A stretch of 64,000 bases of DNA from Pyrocephalus nanus (lineage: Eukaryota > Chordata > Aves > Passeriformes > Tyrannidae), in NCBI GenBank assembly GCA_038380795.1, contig CM076271.1, forward strand, positions 20,475,001 to 20,539,000, read 5' to 3'. The notes below the pieces were generated by a model. The model did not search any database. It was not told the DNA's origin and saw nothing but the letters and a program-made list of their open reading frames with translations. Of the stretch, positions 40,074 through 51,240 are shown in pieces (position 1 is the stretch's first letter; each line of letters begins with the position of its first letter). A program made the translations under genes and the position numbers.

Positions 40074-40274
40074 GGCAGGAGCGCATCGGGAAGGATTCCC
40101 CGTACGAGCAGGAGGGCAAGGTGCAGTTCGTGATCGACGCCGTGTACGCCATGGCCCACGCGCTGCACCACATGAACCGCGACCTGTGCGCCGACAGCGC
40201 CGGGCTCTGCCCCGACATGGAGCACGCGGGGGGCAAGAGGCTGCTCAAGTACATCCGGAGTGTCAACTTCAACG
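40074..40274 (+). CDS. GRM7: GRM7 exon 6: glutamate-binding Lys segment
   Basis: Encodes [20 protein letters not shown] and continues through [18 protein letters not shown] to [11 protein letters not shown], about residues 392-458. Lys407 in EQEGK, known to bind the glutamate side-chain carboxylate, is present, as are Cys430 and Cys437. The variable loop reads [15 protein letters not shown], differing at several places from recalled human GRM7. Acceptor tgtcctgcag, donor gtgagc. It is 201 bp and phase 1-1, so skipping would keep frame but remove a ligand contact. The exon is very GC-rich, and a C-rich minisatellite begins six bases after it; the exon reading frame stays open into that array until 41176. 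Confidence 0.97.
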
Positions 40275-40280
40275 GTGAGC

Positions 40281-41080
40281 ACAGCCCCGGCACCCGCCAC
40301 GGCCCCGGCACCCACCACGGCCCCTGCTCCCAGCCATGGCCCCTGCTCCCTGCCATGGCCCCTGCTCCCCTCATCCCTCCATGGCAGCCAGGCCCCACCG
40401 CCCCGGCACCCGCCATGGCCCCTGCTCCCCACCATGGCCCCTGCTCCCCACCATGGCCCCTGCTCCCCTCATCCCTCCACGGCAGCCAGGCCCCACAGCC
40501 CCGGCACCCGCCACGGCCCCGGCACCCACCACGGCCCCTGCTCCCAGCCATGGCCCCTGCTCCCTGCCATGGCCCCTGCTCCCCTCATCCCTCCATGGCA
40601 GCCAGGCCCCACCGCCCCGGCACCCGCCATGGCCCCTGCTCCCCACCATGGCCCCTGCTCCCCACCATGGCCCCTGCTCCCCTCATCCCTCCACGGCAGC
40701 CAGGCCCCACAGCCCCGGCACCCGCCATGGCCCCGGCACCCACCACAGCTCCTGCTCCCCAGCCATGGCCCCTGCTCCCAGCCATGGCCCCTGCTCCCTG
40801 CCATGGCCCCTGCTTCCCTCACCCCTCCATGGCAGCCAGGCCCCACAGCCCCAGCACCCACCATGGCCCCTGCTCCCCACCACGGCCCCTGATCCCCTCA
40901 TCCCTCCATGGCAGCCAGGCCCCACAGCCCCGGCACCCACCATGGCCCCTGCTCCCCACCACGGCCCCTGCTCCCCTCATCCCTCCATGGCAGCCAGGCC
41001 CCACAGCCCCGGCACCCACCATGGCCCCCACTCCCAGCCACAGCTTCTGTTTCCCTCATCCCTCCACGGCAGCCCAGGCC
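40281..41080. repeat. hierarchical C-rich minisatellite
   Basis: A tandem array of cassettes that open with acagccccggcaccc (or accgcccc) and close with ggcagccaggcccc. Cassette starts are 40281, 40397, 40495, 40611, 40709, 40845, 40924 and 41003, giving lengths of 116, 98, 116, 98, 136, 79 and 79 bp plus a degenerate last one. Lengths differ by steps of about 18-20 bp because each cassette holds a variable number of an inner unit like ggcccctgctccccaccat. The 116+98 pair forms a 214-bp higher-order repeat, and 40281-40494 and 40495-40708 appear identical by eye. The plus strand is C-rich; the minus strand carries repeated GGGG runs. Confidence 0.95.
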
Positions 41081-41084
41081 CCAG

Positions 41085-41345
41085 GCCCCACAGAAACCAA
41101 ACCCCACAGGGTCCCAGGCCCCACATGGTCCCAGACCCCACAGCCCCCAACCCCACAGGGCCCCAGGCCCCACTGACCCCAAACCCCACAGGGTTCCAGG
41201 CCCCATCGACCCCAAACCCTACAGGGTCCCAGACACCACAGCCACCAAACCCCACAGGGTCCCAGTCCCCACAGCCACCAAACCCCACAGGGTCCCAGTC
41301 CCCACAGACATCAAACCCCACAGGGTCCCCGGCCCCACAGCCCCC
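41085..41345. repeat. 33-bp C-rich tandem repeat
   Basis: A second, different array follows the first. Its core ccccacagggtcccag recurs with starts at 41151, 41184, 41217, 41250, 41283 and 41316, an exact 33-bp spacing, with more irregular copies before 41151. Later units share aaaccccacagggtcccagt. As 33 is divisible by three, frames stay open through it. It shares the 'ccccacag' word with the first array and may have arisen from its edge. Confidence 0.93.
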
Positions 41346-44300
41346 CTTGGGTCAGTCCAGCCCACCCCACGTGGTTCTGCACTCAGAGCGAATCAGGGCT
41401 TTTTTATTGTCGTGTTTGTTCAGCATCTGATGGAAAACAAGATGTTTTAGCCAAGGCAATCAGGCTGCTCCTGCCCAGGGACAGGAGTGGCTGCTGCTGG
41501 CTTAGCACCCCTTCCTGCAGCCTGATTTCCAGTGGGAGAAATAACGGGGTAAAAGCCTGAGCTTGCCTCTGACTCAGTGTGGTTCCTGAAGCCCTAGGAG
41601 GTTGTTACCATCACACATCAGGTTTTTTATCTTTAAATTGTTTCCTGTACATGGAGAAAATTAACTGGCTGAAATGCTGGTACCCAGAGCCCACCTTAGG
41701 TGTGTGCTCAGGGGAAGGCAGAGCTAAAGGCAAGCCAGGTCCACTTGGGAAGCCAGAACTGTGTGATTTAGACAGAGTAGTTACTCCAGCCCTCATTGCT
41801 CCGGTAAGATTTCAGAGGAGGTGAAACATCCTGAGAGCACTTTACCCCTTTTCCCTTATCACTGACCCCCTGTGCTGCCCAGGCCATGCTGGTTGCAGCA
41901 CCAACCCCCTGCTTCAGGCAGCACAACAGGCTTTCATGTACTTCCCCTGCATTGCACTGTATAAATCAGGCCTAAATATTAACACGATTTCCCTGCCTCT
42001 GTATGTTTTCCTGTAATTTTATTAGTTTCATTAACGAACACCCACTTGCCACCAGCTCAGTGGCCCCGGAGCGGGTCGTTTCCAGCAGGGAATGGTATTT
42101 CTCCTTCATAAACCTGCTAATGGACTTCCCAGGAGGTCTGGCTGCTCTCACCCTGGCTCTGCATGAGATAGAGAGCTGAGATTTAACCAGGAGCCAGAAG
42201 GTAGACCTCCGAATCCATATTTAAAACAGATTTAGGAAAGTACTGAGAAAAATATCCTTTTGAAGTGTGGGAGGCAGGGCTGCTGCTGCCTGGGGAGGAG
42301 GGTTTGCATAAGCTGCATGGCCTCCTTGGGCACCACAGCCAGAGCTCCCCTCCTGCCATCTCCTAATAAATATTTTTATTAATAAACTTAACAAAACCCA
42401 CACAGAGCCAATAGGACCCGAGAGCTTTAAAGGGGGGAACACAGATGGTATTTTGTGGTCAAGCTTGGCCTGTTGTGCCAGGGATATTTTGCCTTTGTGT
42501 ATAAATCATCCTATAAAGGGCAAGGTGAATATGAGGAGATTTTAATTCCTTTCCTTGAAGGGATGTTAACTACAGCCAGGAGCAAGTTTGGAGATGAATG
42601 ATCCGAGGAGGTCTGCAGAGTTCTCTTGCCTCATTTGGGAAGGTTAATTGTGAAGGACAGAGCTGCTGTGGCAGCACAGCTTCCATGTGCAGGACCACAC
42701 CTGGGCCATTGCAGTGCTGGAAGGACCTGCTTGTCTCTGGACATTTCTTGCATGTAAAGATGCTGAACGTTCATCTCATCATTTTAACAGAGCCGAGACA
42801 TGATTTATGAGGAAATGGCTGTCCAGTTAATGTTGTCTGGTGTCCAGCTGCAAGAACTGGTTTTCCCTGTGGATAACACCTGGGAGCTCCTGGGACAGGG
42901 GTGGTGGTGCCTCTGTGTTCCTCAGCCATCGTGTCAGGGCTGGGAGTGCCGGCACAGAGGAGGGGCTGGGCTCGTGTCAGCTCTCTGGGTTTAGTCTTGG
43001 TCTTAACCTGCCCTTCTGAGTCACCAGCACAGGGGTCCAACTCCTCAGGAAGGCTGGGACTCGGAAAGCAAATTTAGTTTGTGTGTAAAATCCTGTTCTC
43101 CCAGTTTTCCACCTGAATTTGTCGTAAGAACAGAAAGTGGAGCAGTGGGAGCGCTTTGTCCGGGCTGTGTGAGGAGAGAAAAAGCGTAGCCTGTTTTCAA
43201 GCACCTGAGCCTGAGATCCTCTTTGCATGTAATGAATCTCCTTGGCACCGTGCAGTTGAGATCATCCTGCCTGTGCCTGCTTTGGAGTCTTTTCTTCCTT
43301 GCAAAGGTAATGCAGGAAGAGCTGAAGCCACGCTTTGATGAAGAGAGGCTGGATTTGTGTGAGGAGCTCAGTGTGCATTTTGCTATTGTCACACTACCTC
43401 GAGAACAAAGGGCCCAAAATATGGAAAACTTCAAACCTCAAGCATTCAAGCAGCCAGAGTCTGAAAGTCTCAAAGTGCAATTGTGTTTCTGCCAGTGAAA
43501 AGCTGAAGATGCTGTTCATAGGAGCCCTTTGGGTCTTCAACCCGCCATGAACGTGAACTGAGTAATAAACACCTTGGCTAGTGACACCTGCCTAGCACCC
43601 TGTCCTCCTCCTGGTAATCAGTGTCTCATCCTGCAGTGATTAAGAGATTGAAATCCTACAACTTCAGTCAGATTGTGTCTGGTCTTGAGTGCTTCCTGCA
43701 GGTGTACCCTGTGTCTGTGTGGGGACAAGGCAGCTCGTTTGCTGTGAATTGAAGTGAATTGTCATGGCCTCTGCAGGAGCAGGAAGCTGCAGCCTCAAGG
43801 CTGACACTCTGAAGCGCTTGCTTGGGCTAAGCAAAGTTCTGGGAAATCTTAATAGAAAGAAAATAAATTCTAGATGATCAAAAACCAGTGAAGCAACCAC
43901 ATGTTTTCATGATTAGAAGATCGAGAAGTCAAAGAACAGGTAGGGTCACTTGTGAAAGCCTTGGTTCATCTCCCTGTGATGAGGTTTTCCTACACCACAT
44001 TTTATTGTTTTCATTGTTTCATCCAAGGAGCCCGAGTTGTGCATGGAGGCTGAAATGCTGCAGGGCTCAAACCAGGGCTGATGGGTCCCCACAGGAGGAG
44101 GCACAGAAGGAGAGCAGAGCCTGTACCTGGCCCACACTGGGGTTAAGGAGGGCTTGCACTTACTAAGCAGATCTGTGGCTGGGAGTCCAATTACTCCAAC
44201 TTCAAAGTCAGGAGAGGGACTCTTGTGCCTGACTCCTGACCCGGGGTTACCAGTCCTTCCCATTCCTTTGGATTCTTGACTTCCCAACAGATCCCAGACC

Positions 44301-46233
44301 TCTCTGTCTCATGTTAACCCTTCAGTGGTGCAGTGCCTGCCAATGGCAGCAGATGTTCACTGCTCCCTGCCCAGTCCCCGTGTCCCTCAGGGGCTCTGGA
44401 CCATCAGCCTGCAGCCCTGGCACATCCAAGTGCATCCCTGACCTTAAGGATTATTTTAAAGGGCTTAGCCAGGAGGGCTCTGGCTGGCATTCCCAGGTAG
44501 GTGACCCAAGGGTCCTCTTGGCTGCTTCCCCACAGGTTTTGCCTCAGCTCTGTTGACTGTGGTGGCCTGGACAGTGATGTCCACTCACTGTGTGCCTCCT
44601 GACCAGCAGACATGGACCCTTCTTCATGTCCTGGGACCTTGTCAGGATGTGGGGAATCCAGAAATATCTCTGTCGCATTTTGGGAGCCTCACTTGAGCTC
44701 CTGCCATTTCAATGGTACCTTTTCTGTCAGCTCTGACAAAACCAAGCTTAACTGATAATATCCAGCCTTAAGAGTCATGATTAGCTAAATCCCATTTACC
44801 ACTTGTGCCGACCTTCCCGGGGAGCCAAGGAATTACAGCCATTGCTTCTGATTCACTCTAAGTGTTTTCACTCTAAATGTATTCTGGCTACATGAATCTG
44901 TAATGACAATTAAATATCTGCCTGGTGCTCATAAGGAACAGTGAGCAGAGATTTCAGTGCAAGATTTTCTGTGCCAGCCTTTGAACTGAATTTGTTCTGA
45001 TCTCAGAGGATTGTCGGAGAGACAGGAAACCATTTACCAGGGCTAGAATGGAGACTGTGCTAATTCACTCCTCCAAACCTTTTTTTCACTCACTGGAATT
45101 CAATGAAGAATGGGAATCATGAAGAAAACAGTAATCTTAAAGTTCAGTGCTACAACAGGAGAGATTTTTCATTGCTTTAGGGAAAAGAAGTTACGCAGGA
45201 GGAGGAAGCTTTGAATATAGATATGCTGGAGGATTGTCATAATCTTCAATCTTGACACAATATTGCTCTTCCCTACTGAAACCTATTTTAATATGTCTTG
45301 AAATAAATGTCACCCTTGAAGGTTGCTCCTGGAGATCTGAGGAAATGCAGCACTGCTTTGAATTCTCATCTCAGAAAAGGTTCACATCTAATGCCATGGT
45401 AATTAAAATGCAGATGGCGTGGTGAGAGCTCTCCTGAGGATCAGGGATCGTCTGTCCCAGGGCTCAGACATCTCTGCACCCCCATGCTTTGCTCAGCACC
45501 AGGCACAGATGGAGGGCTGGGGGCTTTCCTTGACTTGTCCCTTGTCCTGCACTTCCTGACCCATGTTCATCACCTCAGTCCATGGCAAATAAAGTCAATT
45601 TAGGATCCTGCTCTGTTCCCACTGAGACACTTCTGTATCAGTGTCAGAGAGCCTAAATAAGGGAGTACACAAGGAACAGTCTTCCCAAAGCTTAGTCTGT
45701 TCTGTTCCACCCCAAGCACATGGTGATTACGGGAATGAGAACATATTGTGGAGGAGGAAGCTATTTCTGGATGCCAGTCAAGACTCACCAGACCCAGGCT
45801 GACTCCTGACAGCACTATCTCACAGAAGCAGATGGAACATTTTCGGGGTGGGGGGAGGAAAGCAGCATTTAGAGGCTCCATTCACAGGAGTGATTTTCAC
45901 TGAAGAACTCCCTGAGGAAAGAGAGATGGGAGGGAGGCTGGAGGGCAGGAAGGAAAGCCTTCTGATATTTCTTATGTTGGGCAAAGCTGGAGTGAGGTAA
46001 GGCTCATCTAGTTTGCTCTGTTTATTTTTAGCCAGCAGGTTTAGGCAGTGAGAGCTGATCTCTGGAAGAGGGCTGGGGCAATGCCAGTGTCCTGAAGTGT
46101 CCTGTTTAGGTGGCCGGGCTGGTAGATGACCTCTGCCTCAAACGTGTTTGCAGTCTCAACACTCTCAACCAAAGTAGATCTTGTAAAGACTTGGTGTTGG
46201 CTGGTTGGATTTTGTCTTGTTTCCTTCCCCCAG

Positions 46234-46373
46234 GCAGTGCTGGCACTCCAGTGATGTTCAACAAGAACGGGGATGCCCCAGGGCGCTACGACATCTTCCA
46301 GTTCCACACCACCAACACCAGCACCCCGGGCTACCGCCTCATCGGCCAGTGGACAGATGACCTCCAGCTCAAC
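46234..46373 (+). CDS. GRM7: GRM7 exon 7: end of ligand-binding domain
   Basis: Encodes [20 protein letters not shown] and continues as [12 protein letters not shown] to QWTDDLQLN, about residues 459-505, the final part of the ligand-binding domain leading to the cysteine-rich linker. The N-glycosylation sequon at Asn458 is created across the exon 6/7 junction (N-G-S), and Asn486 (N-T-S) is inside this exon; both are known sites in GRM7. Differences from recalled human are few (for example FQFH for FQYQ, Thr for Asn before Pro-Gly, Asp for Glu near the end). Acceptor ttcccccag, donor gtgagt; 140 bp, phase 1 in and phase 0 out. Confidence 0.97.
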
Positions 46374-49300
46374 GTGAGTCTGGCTGAGTCCTGCCTTGCT
46401 CCTCTCTGTCAGCCATAGTCACTAAATGCTTTTTTTCATCCTGGAAAACTTGGGAGGGATCTTTACTGTTTCTTCACAGCAGCACAGTGGGGTTTTGTTG
46501 CACATTATCTTGTTTTAGTCTGTCCTGCAGCCTCTACCCCATACCCTGAGCATCAAAGCTCCTCAGACTAATAGAGACATTAGGGGATCATGCAAAGTTT
46601 ATTACTTTTGTGTGTCTGAGGTCCCTAGCTGCCAGCTTGGAAAATGAAGCCGTAATTTGTTGTAGTTCGAAACCACGGGGCTTTCATTTGCAGATGCTCT
46701 TCAGTTTTTCCTGGTTTTGGAAAGCTGAAAGTAAATGTTGTTGGAGTGACTCACTTTTCCGGTGGTACTTTCAATCCATATGGATGAGATGGCCTTTCTG
46801 TGATGATGCCTAAAGGAAAACAAGCACGTAGGAGCAGGGGATCAAAGATACTTTGATGTTTTCCAGATGAAAAAACCAGGAGTGGTGGGTGGGAAAGCTG
46901 GAGTCTGTGTCAGCCTCATCCACGCAGAGCTGGTCTGTGACCTGTCTCAGGGTCTGGGTTCATGATTCCTGATTAACTTTGTGAAAGTTGCTTGAGCCTC
47001 GAGTTCCTGGAGAAGTGGTGCCAGTTTGACCTGAGAGCTGGTTGGCTCCTTGAGGAGTGTTGAGAACACCCACAGCCAGAGGTTTCAGTTCAGTTTAGCT
47101 CTTCAGCAACAGAGCCTGAATAAGAGCAGGGTTATTCCTGAAGTGTTTATTTATTGAAAGGTTTTCCTCTCTCAGTCAGTGTTCCATGCCAGGAACATCA
47201 TGAATCCTTGGTTCCCTGCCTCTGCTGCCAGGTTTCCTTGCAAACAGGGTGCAGGGTGACAGGGAGGGCTGTGTGTCCATGGCCCAGCCCCAGCACGTCC
47301 CCAGGGGTGGCCAGGGCATACCTGGCACACAGGGAGGGGTCCCAGGCCCTGTGGCTGAGTGTGGACCCAGCGTCACCCTCACTGCACTTGCAATGTTGTG
47401 GGGTTTTATTAAATTAAGTTAACAGCATGTGGGTCACCAAAAGTCCAGTCTTGGAGGCTGGCCACAATATTTTGCTCTCTTTGGATTCTGTTTCATTTTG
47501 ATTGGCTTTATTTGATTTTCTCTTTCACTGGTTTTCAACTTCTGATGTTCTATTTCAAGAAACCTATATTAACTTTCAATTTACAGTTCTTTTAGCAAAA
47601 AAAAATTAATATTTTATTAAGTAAATCCTTCTTTATGTAAATGACACATCCTGCTTCATTAAAATTTAAAGCTAAATTAATGGAGCTTGATTTGTATTCC
47701 TGTTGTTGTGTTAAATGTTTCCATAAAAAGAGATCTTTCCTCACCCTCGAATCCTTGTGGCCACAGGGTCATAGCAGTAATTAAGATTCTCTCAGTACCT
47801 TCCCTTCTACTCGTTAAAGTGTCTTGCTTTCTCACACAGATACAGATGTAGGTGTAGGTATATGGTAGTCCCTGTATGTGTTTTCTTACAATAATTAAGA
47901 ACATTGTGGAGTTTAGGGAAGTCAAGGATTCCTGGAAATAACCAAAGTAAAGACTATTAAGTACATCCCAGGGAAAACTACCAGAGGCTACAATTTGTCT
48001 TCAGTAATTATTGTGGAGATAACCCTTCAGGGGATATTTCCCCAGGTCTTATTCCTTTATTACTAACACAGAAAGGGAAAGAAAAGGATGTTTGGTGCAA
48101 GTGCTAATTTCGATTTGGAAACTGCTGCAGTGATGTTTTGTTTTCCACGAGGCTTGTCACTTTGGGCAGTCTCAGTTCAGTGTGTCTGAATTTCCTCAGT
48201 TACAAGAGAGAAAAGTTGTTCACACAGGCCCTAAAGGTAAGGACACTCCAGATCCCAAAAGGAGTAGGTAAACAACTGCTGAAGACCATCATAGGTGAGT
48301 AAATATCTTCTTCTTTACCACTGTCCTCATTCCAAGAAGGAACCAGCATGTTTTGCCATTTCTCTGGCAGTGATGCTGCTGTTCAGCCTGTTGTGGAGCC
48401 ATTCTGCAATGGTCCATGTCACCTTCCCATTCAAGGTATTTTCTTGGAGTGTGGTGGTCACAGAGTGGATTCATCTTGGCAGCTGTACTGGATTTTTTCA
48501 TGTAAAATTACAGAAGAACTTCTATTTAAATTTTATTTCTGTTGTTAATGTTGGTAGACAAACAGAAGAGATCTTTAACAACTTATTAAAATCTGCCCTG
48601 TCCGATTGTTTTCTTCTTGTCATGAGTTGATAACCCTGGTTTTGTGAGTTATCTGAGGCTCTATTCTTCTCAGTCCTGGTGGTTCTCCCTCCTTGGCATC
48701 ACCTCTGCTGTTCCATGTCTGGCAGAACTGTCCAGCCAAGGCAGGCACTGGCTCCCTGTCCCCTCCAGAGCCAGGCTCTGCCTCCCTTCAGATGTTTGTG
48801 TGTGAAGTGTCTCTTCTGGCTGCTGTTGACTCACCCTGGATTTGCATTCCTGTATCTGAGGTCAGAAGCTGGTTGATAACAAAGCAAACATTCTATGACT
48901 TTGGGAGCTGCCGTAGCTTTTCCGTCAGGGCAGCGCAGTCCCCCTTTCCTTTTCCTGGTTGGTGTCAAACCGCTGAGCACAGCTTTGCCGGTACCCAGTG
49001 CATGATTTAGTGTCAGTTCTGGCTGTGTTTCAGGTATCCACGCAAGGATAAAACCAGCAGATGTCTAATTTGGAATGGCTTGGCCAGTATTCCATGCAAA
49101 GCCCCTGCAGTGCTCTGTTCTCCCAGCAGCGAGGTTGTGAGCACACGAGGCCCACCAGAGGTCAGGGAAGACCACCCTCTGCCTCTGTCCTTGGTGAGGA
49201 CGATGCCAAGCTCTGTCAGCCCCTTTTGGCCCCTGGCACGTGGATTTAAGGCACAATATTTATAGTCCGTGTCCTCCTGCAATTCGAAATGCTTTGCTCT

Positions 49301-50999
49301 GGATTTTGGGATCAGGAATTTGGCCGGCTGCATCCCTCCTGAAATCCTGAGCCGTGACCCCCCGCGCCTGTGGGAAAGCAAAGATACAGCTAATGCCATT
49401 AGCTGATAAATCCTCTGGCCACGGTAATAGTGGAGTTTTAAAGCAGGGTTGTGGCTCCCTGATGGTGCTGAGGGTGCATGTGGGTGTTACAAGGCAGCTG
49501 TGTCGTTACAGGGACTGCTTTGACTGGTTTTAGCTTTAATGTTTCAGAAGCCTGAAGTGCCAGCGGTGTAAAGGAGGAAATCTGCCACGGGGAGAAGGGA
49601 GGGTGTCATGTACCAGCTGTTCAGTGGCTGGTTTGCTTTTCAAGTGGGTAATTTGATTTGTTGTTTGGTTGGTTTTCCTTTGGCAATGAGTGGATCACCG
49701 AGGCCTCTGTGGTTCGTGCAGTAGGACATGGTGAGGGTGGCTGAAGGCAGCGTGGCCAGGACATGCAGGGTGGTGTTTTTGTGCCTGATGTTTCCCTTGG
49801 AATTTGAGAGCAGTACTTACCCACAGACCCATCTCCAGCTGTCTCCTCGCTGTCCCTGCTCTGTTTGTGAGTCTCTGGAAGCCTTTGAGGCTGATGGATG
49901 AGAGGCACTGTAGGAGTGTAAGGGGCTGGCTGAGCAGCTCCCATACCTGGCTGGCTCCTGAAAATGCAGCTCCTCATGCTTTGAGGTGCCTGACACAAAG
50001 AGAAACACACCTCTCCTGGAGGAACTGCTGTGCCTGAAGGAGAAAGAAATGGATCACTCCTAGAGGAACTGCAGGTTCTCGTGGGAAATTTGGTGATATT
50101 GCTTCTTTCTCTAGACAGAGTTAACTCAGCAGGTCCTGGGTTTATTATGTTTTCCCATCCCATTCCCCCTGCAAGTATCCCAGAACTGTCAAATCAACAA
50201 ATAAAGCAACAATCCCTGTGAAATTGCTGAACCTTAGTTTTCCAAGTGTTTGCCTTGTGCCAAGGCTGGAGAGATCTGCCCAGGCTCCTGCACAGGGACA
50301 TGAGCTGAGGTGTGGGGTCATCTCAGACCATCCCTTCCCATCCCCCTCGGGCTGCCTGTCCATGGGGGCAGAGGTGGTGCCCTCTTTCACCTTCACCTCA
50401 TCTGGGAGTTGTGCAATGGTTCCATGAGACCTGTTCACTCGCCCTTAGACAGGGAGATCTTCCCAGAACAAGCCAACGAGGGGTTGTTTTGCAGTCTGAT
50501 TGTCTAATGAGTGCTGTAATAAGGCCATTAGTGTCTGCATAGGGTGCATCATGTTGTCTTAATTGCATTGGCATCTCCAACTTGTCAAGTGCACTCTTCC
50601 AGCTCGGTGTTAGGGCTCATAACGGTGGCACTGGGCACTGGGGCTCTGCAGCACATTTTCAGGATGGCTGAGGAAGGTGAATTCTTGACTAGGGATGGAA
50701 AACACCATGTCCTGTCCATTATTACACTGCAGAGATTTCAAGCAGCTCTTACTCCAGACGTGCTTCCCTTCCAAAGCATCGGGCAGGGCTCACTGTGAGC
50801 TCCAGATAAAACGAAACCATTCCCCTCGTTCATTTGTCTGCAAACAGAAACAAATACATGTTAAAGACACCTAAACATGTTGCTTGCAGAGAGAAACAAG
50901 CAAATCTGCATTGTTTTATGGATGGGGACTGGGACTGGGAATAGTGTGGTGGTGTGGAGCAGTGCAGGGTTTGAAACATGAGTGCTGGCTGCAGGAGCC

Positions 51000-51240
51000 C
51001 TGCACGCCGTGTCGGGCCATCTGCCTGCAATCCCTCAGCCCCTTATTGATGGCCTCCAGCAGCGCGTGATCTATGGCTGCAATCCTGCCAAACAAGTGCT
51101 GGGAAGATGGATGGTATTGATAATTATCAATATGGTTCCATAAACACGTCGGTTACACGGATCCAACCGCCCTTATAAATCCTGGCCGGCGCCGCACGCG
51201 CCGAGGAAGCGGCTGCTGCTCATTAATAACCCCCTGCTCC
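51000..51240. promoter_or_regulatory. candidate CpG-dense intronic regulatory element
   Basis: A repeat-free block whose core (51147-51215) has about ten CpGs, including ggccggcgccgcacgcgccg, in an intron otherwise poor in CpG. Just before it lie an 18-bp palindrome (51115-51132) and a TATA-like cttataaat (51172-51180); the CpG core follows the TATA-like motif at the distance where a start site could lie. No exon or open frame is linked to it. It could be a constrained enhancer, an alternative promoter, or only a CpG-preserving patch. Confidence 0.35.
51115..51132. promoter_or_regulatory. 18-bp perfect palindrome
   Basis: tattgataattatcaata equals its own reverse complement over all 18 bases. 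It contains TAATTA, a homeodomain core, flanked by symmetric ATTGAT/ATCAAT arms, the geometry of a site for a homeodomain dimer. No protein can be named from sequence alone. Confidence 0.45.

Larger units (their letters stand above)
40275..46233 (+). other. GRM7: GRM7 intron 6 (5,959 bp)
   Basis: Donor gtgagc, acceptor ttccttcccccag. The first 1.06 kb is a C-rich minisatellite. The rest (about 41350-46230) is unique sequence with no recognised CR1 tail and no coding signal. AT-rich stretches around 41930-42030, 42360-42560 and 44750-45420 look like ordinary or possibly conserved intron DNA. Confidence 0.92.

Noticed and set aside
40007..41430. Long plus-strand open frames of 389 and 364 codons across the intron 6 array, and several minus-strand frames of 66-194 codons
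   Set aside because: They are produced by the C-rich tandem repeat, which contains few stop codons on either strand; all repeat-derived frames read as Pro/Ala/His or Gly/Ala/Trp low-complexity sequence, and only the exon 6 part is a real domain.
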